A stretch of DNA of 64,000 nt from Babylonia areolata (Eukaryota; Mollusca; Gastropoda; Neogastropoda; Buccinidae). The DNA lies in assembly GCF_041734735.1 (NCBI RefSeq), contig NC_134884.1, forward strand, positions 29,262,161 through 29,326,160, written 5' to 3'. Both the position numbers and the translations under genes were made by a program. A model generated the notes under the pieces. That model ran no database searches. It saw only the letters and a list, made by a program, of their open reading frames with translations, and was not told where the DNA came from. Shown piece by piece: positions 60,521 to 64,000 of the stretch (position 1 is its first letter; every line of letters starts with the position of its first letter).

Positions 60521-61813
60521 AAGAAAGAAAACTTTCGAGAATGTGCCGAACTACATATTGATGATTCTGGTTTGTTGCTGGACATTGACGCAACAATCTC
60601 CAACAAAATTGAACAGTAACCCGCAGATCGGAACGCCTTTTATCCAGCAAGCAAGGCAAGTGTAACGCACTGAAAATCTACCAGCGGATTTATTCTCTTT
60701 CAGGGCTGCTAATAAATCACATATGTGACACAGAAACATCTACAAAATCACACCAAAACAAGAGAGGCAAGGCCTTCAAGACTCACATGTGATATGCACT
60801 TAAAAAAGATAAATAAAAATATAAATGATTGTTGTTGGGGTTTTTTTAAGTTCGTTAAAATGTGTAGTGTATTTTCTCGGCGAAATAGTCTGCTGCTTTT
60901 GCGTTGAATAATCTAATTAAATAAGTCAGCATTTATGTACATGTGCCATTAAAAAAAGAAGAGAAATCACCAGCCCCGTCTTTTCTCTGTACAGAAACGA
61001 AACACCGCAGTGTGTTCTCCGGCAACAAAGTGTGACTGTGAAAGTATTAACTCGTGCCAGTGAGGCCCATCGAGCTCAGTAATTTATAAGCTCAGTGGTG
61101 ACGCACACAGAAATGAAGGAGATAAAAAAAAAAATCAAAAAAATCAACCGGATGTTGACACAGGCCAAATCACAGTAGGTATACTGGTCAGATTTTATGT
61201 AACAAAGATGTTTCGGAGAAAAAAAAAGATATCCTCAAAGTCTGGAGAAAACTTAAAGTAATGAAAAAAGTGTAAATCCTTCTGTTTACAACATATTATT
61301 TGAAAATAAAGATTTCTCAACAGTTTTTGAAAAAGCTGAAGCATTTGCAGATGTTTGCAAAATTCAGTTGTATATAGGGTTTGCCAGACAAAGAAAGACT
61401 TGTCTCTCTTTGTGTGTGTGTGTGTGTGTTACTCTCTTTGTCTCTCTCTCTCTTTGTGTGTGTGTGTGCAACCAAAGACAGGGTAATGTATTTGTTGTAC
61501 ACAGACAGAATCTAAGATGGGTTGGAAACTTGGAGAAAGACAACTGAAGCATGAAGATCACTTCTTTTTTCTTCTTGGTCACAGAGTAAAGTTCTGCGAG
61601 TGCTGCAACTGAAATAATTTGATTTTTTTTTTCAGAGCACGGCCAGTTTGTGGATGCTGAAAGAAAAATTACTGCCTATATCAGTCTGTAATAATGTCAT
61701 GTCAAATAACGGCTCACACACGCACACACATTTTTTTTCAGGATGAACTGTGACAGGGGAGATGATAATTGGTTTTGAACATTTTTATACACAATTACAA
61801 TTTTTTTTCCCAG
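60521..61813. other. Stretch without a recognised gene
   Basis: AT-rich, with a short GT/TCTC-rich tract at about 61406-61470. Three pyrimidine tracts ending in AG (near 61636, 61741 and 61813) look like 3' splice sites. Only the last is followed by recognisable coding sequence. Confidence 0.5.
61800..61813 (+). promoter_or_regulatory. Probable 3' splice site of the transposase-like gene
   Basis: A run of T followed by cccag at 61813 lies directly before codons RLAVHEGGKDFRKGSACLLELRC, which belong to the protein family. The frame before it (NIFIHNYNFFS) does not. Earlier exons would lie upstream. Confidence 0.6.
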
Positions 61814-62026
61814 CGGCTGGCTGTGCATGAAGGAGGGAAGGATTTCCGCAAGGGGTCTGCCTGTCTCCTGGAACTTCGCTGCACTGACTGTGGGAAGCTA
61901 GCAGCTGACTACACATCAAAGAAAACTGGCACTGTCCACACAGGCTACGACATAAACAGACGTTTCGTCACAGCTGCTACCACCAGTGGCTGCTCATTCT
62001 CCCAGACCAAGAGGCTGTGTGCATGA
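61814..62026 (+). pseudogene. N-terminal segment of Mutator-like transposase, out of frame with the main ORF
   Basis: The segment encodes RLAVHEGGKDFRKGSACLLE, then LRCTDCGKLAADYTSKK and GYDINRRFVTAATTSG, ending KRLCA and a stop at 62024-62026. In this transposase family such a stretch, with a Cys-x-x-Cys-Gly and a conserved N-R-V-A pattern, leads directly into MMGMPTPM. That sequence is present here one reading frame away, from 62023. One missing base in gcatgatg would explain the break. It could be a real disabling change or a sequencing error. Confidence 0.75.
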
Positions 62027-63333
62027 TGGGCATGCCTACACCGATGAGTGAGCCGATGTGGTATTTCTACAAACAGAAGTTGCATTTGGGAGCAAAACGC
62101 GCAGCTGATAAACATCTTCAGGATGCGGCTAACCAGGTGCGACGGACCTATGCGGACATGAACACTGGGCTTCCTGACAGTCAAGGCATCCTCAATGTGT
62201 CGGTGTCAATTGATGGCAGCTGGCAGAAGCGAGGACATTCTTCACATAACGGATTGGTGACCGTCATTGACATCATCACAGGGCTGATAATTGATTTTGT
62301 GGCTCTCAGCAACTTCTGCCAGGTGTGTGAAACTGGGCCCAAACCTGACGATGAACGCTATGCTGACTGGATGGAGCAACATCAGGACAAGTGCCAGAAA
62401 AACATCAACTGCTCGTCAGGTGCCATGGAGATGGAGGGGGCTGTGCGGATTTTCCAGCGTTCTGTGGAGCTGCATGGATTCAGATACACGGAAATGCTGG
62501 GCGATGGCGATGCAAAGACATACAAATGTCTTACCGAGGCTGATCCATACGATGGCTACCCGATAGAAAAGATCGACTGTGTGAACCATGTGGTGAAGAG
62601 AATGGGTACTGCACTGCGAAATCTCGTCCAGAAAAGGAAAGCCCAGGGTCAGCCAATAGGTGGACGTGGCAAGCTGACAGATGTGAGAATAAAACAACTC
62701 ACAAACTACTACGGCCGTGCCATCAAAGACAATGCTGGAGATCTCGAGGCAATGCAAAGAGCAGTGTGGGCTAGTTTTTTTCAAACACTAAGCAATGATG
62801 AGTCGCACAACCACTCTTACTGTCCTGAAGGTACGTCATCCTGGTGCTTCTTCAACAGAGCCATAGCCTCCAACACACAGCCAGACACCCACAAGCACCC
62901 ACTCCCAGCAGAAATCGGAGACGCACTGAAACCTATCTACCACAGGCTTGGGGACCCACAGTTGCTTCGTCGTTGTCTGGCTGGAAAGACCCAGAACTCC
63001 AATGAGAGTTTCCACTCTCTGATGTGGAGTGTGTGCCCCAAGGAAAGGTGGGCCAACCTCCGCACAGTGGACACTGCCCTGGCCATCACCATCCATAATT
63101 TCAACCAGGGATCTTCAGCCCTCCTGTGTGTTCTGGCTGAGCTGGAGCTGCTGACCACCACCACCACCCAGCAGTTTGCAGAAGAGGAGAATGTCAGCAG
63201 GCTGAAAAGTGCAACCAGAAAAAGCTCTGCAAAGGAAAAAGATAAAAGAAAAAAGATTGACGCAATTCGCCGCCGCGAACGACAGGATCAACAAGAGCGG
63301 GAGGGCCTTGTGTATGGTGCAGGGGAATTTTGA
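62023..63333 (+). CDS. Mutator-like (MULE) transposase-domain protein
   Basis: A 436-residue frame from ATG 62023. It has a DDE-type layout: D64 in VSIDGSWQKRGHSS, D161/D163 in MLGDGDAKTY, and E328 in GKTQNSNESFHS. Between them lie CVNHVVKRMGTALRNLV and SWCFFNRA, which are signatures of the Mutator-like transposase domain found in many invertebrate proteins, plus Cys/His residues (CQVC and HSYCP) that may bind zinc. The C-terminus is a basic Lys/Arg/Glu-rich tail, probably nuclear-targeting. Known members cut and paste DNA as transposases; some may be domesticated. The N-terminal part lies upstream in another frame (61814-62026). No terminal inverted repeats of the usual length were found, so it may be an element whose ends lie outside the window or a host gene. 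A poly(A) signal AATAAA lies at 63597-63602. Confidence 0.88.
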   Translation: MMGMPTPMSEPMWYFYKQKLHLGAKRAADKHLQDAANQVRRTYADMNTGLPDSQGILNVSVSIDGSWQKRGHSSHNGLVTVIDIITGLIIDFVALSNFCQVCETGPKPDDERYADWMEQHQDKCQKNINCSSGAMEMEGAVRIFQRSVELHGFRYTEMLGDGDAKTYKCLTEADPYDGYPIEKIDCVNHVVKRMGTALRNLVQKRKAQGQPIGGRGKLTDVRIKQLTNYYGRAIKDNAGDLEAMQRAVWASFFQTLSNDESHNHSYCPEGTSSWCFFNRAIASNTQPDTHKHPLPAEIGDALKPIYHRLGDPQLLRRCLAGKTQNSNESFHSLMWSVCPKERWANLRTVDTALAITIHNFNQGSSALLCVLAELELLTTTTTQQFAEEENVSRLKSATRKSSAKEKDKRKKIDAIRRRERQDQQEREGLVYGAGEF

Positions 63334-63596
63334 AGGTATTTCAACCTTTTTCTGATTCATTTTCAGACTCCTGTGATGTGTGTAAACATTGCATGCAACA
63401 CAAGTGAATTAATTCCAGATTGCAGTCTGAATACCAAGCTCAGAAACCTGCTGAAGAAAATACAATCTTTGAAAGCAAATTTCTCAAAACTCGTGTTTTT
63501 ATATATGTAACGAATTTGGTATCCCTGTAATTTTGGTTTGAGAACAGCTATTGATCTGAAATTTGGCACACGAAAGTAAAATTGCCTGCTGAGTGC

Positions 63597-63602
63597 AATA
63601 AA
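63597..63602 (+). terminator. Candidate poly(A) signal of the transposase-like gene
   Basis: AATAAA 264 bp after the stop codon of the transposase-like ORF, in AT-rich DNA and followed by a GT/T-rich stretch (gagtgtatcttggatacttt). This is a typical layout but not proof of use. Confidence 0.55.
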
Positions 63603-64000
63603 GCTATTCAAAAGAGTGTATCTTGGATACTTTTTGCTTTGTTATCATGACAATGACCTACTTGTGATTAAAAAAAAAATCACCTGTAATGGCATGCATG
63701 AGGTATCTAAGTCAGGTACTAATCAGTTTATTTCATGGCTTTATTGCACAAAATGATCTAAGAGGAAATCAGTAAAACCAAATTAGGGCATGAGTTGAAT
63801 TAAAATCAACCTTAGAAATGGGAACAGAAGACGCTAGTATTATTTCGAGATAAATAATCATAAAAAAATTAGTAAAAATATTTCTACCCCATGTATTGAC
63901 ACAAAAGTTTGTGTGATGCATTCTATTGGTATTTTCTTTATGTGTGCCAAATTTTGTGACTGTAGCTCCAATAGAAGCTGAGAAACAAAAATGCCCCGAA
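63603..64000. other. AT-rich stretch without a recognised gene
   Basis: No coding sequence was seen. A 13-bp segment aaatttggcacac at 63559-63571 recurs inverted at 63942-63954 (gtgtgccaaattt). The window ends shortly after. Confidence 0.5.

Noticed and set aside
1-64000. Telomeric or subtelomeric repeat tract
   Set aside because: No ttaggg-type arrays are present, although the window is rich in tandem repeats.

Overview
The window is almost entirely non-genic eukaryotic DNA, and it reads as a repeat-dense stretch of a molluscan genome, most likely a caenogastropod. That assignment is inference. It rests on a dispersed SINE-like element with a (gaaact)n tail, a tRNA-derived SINE, a gastropod-style LINE with endonuclease, RT and RNase H domains, and a Mutator-like transposase of a type common in invertebrate genomes. 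There is no operon-like gene packing, no rRNA, no tRNA gene and no CRISPR. Very long reading frames exist, but they are by-products of tandem repeats without stop codons.

Layout. (1) 1-19435: a satellite of about 43 head-to-tail 454-bp monomers, running off the left edge, with dimeric variation on the left and a 2749-bp six-monomer higher-order repeat in the middle. (2) 19436-46032: a tandem series of about nine composite units of roughly 0.5-1 kb. A full unit has a conserved leader, a 22-bp minisatellite, a conserved tail, a decayed LINE reverse-transcriptase fragment, an inverted SINE-like element and an AT-rich spacer. In one unit the minisatellite has grown from about 0.2-0.35 kb to about 18.5 kb (22465-40920). 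Its centre (27.70-37.66 kb) is a homogeneous, CpG-rich array open in all six frames, and it carries 22 copies of an inverted, hairpin-forming cassette. Twenty of these lie in pairs exactly 122 or 100 bp apart. (3) 46033-49680: GTG-rich DNA, a 24-bp minisatellite interrupted by a short LINE tail, a weakly characterised stretch with a 114-119-bp tandem repeat containing poly(A) signals, a possible Harbinger transposase remnant and a (CA)n tract. (4) 49681-54555: a strongly strand-asymmetric G-rich region that becomes a 39/40-bp minisatellite with 154-bp and 895-bp higher-order repeats. (5) 54565-59124: a minus-strand tRNA-derived SINE abutting a 5'-truncated LINE, then (GT)n-rich DNA and a plus-strand copy of the SINE-like element seen inverted in the composites. 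(6) 59125-64000: mostly unassigned DNA, a dispersed repeat ending in (TA)n, and a Mutator-like transposase gene with one frame break and a good splice acceptor.

The only convincing protein-coding sequences are the LINE (RT/RNase H, with an endonuclease remnant upstream) and the Mutator-like transposase. Both are mobile-element proteins, though the latter could be a domesticated host gene. The most unusual structure is the expanded 22-bp array with its doublet inverted cassettes concentrated towards its two ends. All identifications come from reading the sequence and remembered family features; no database search was run.
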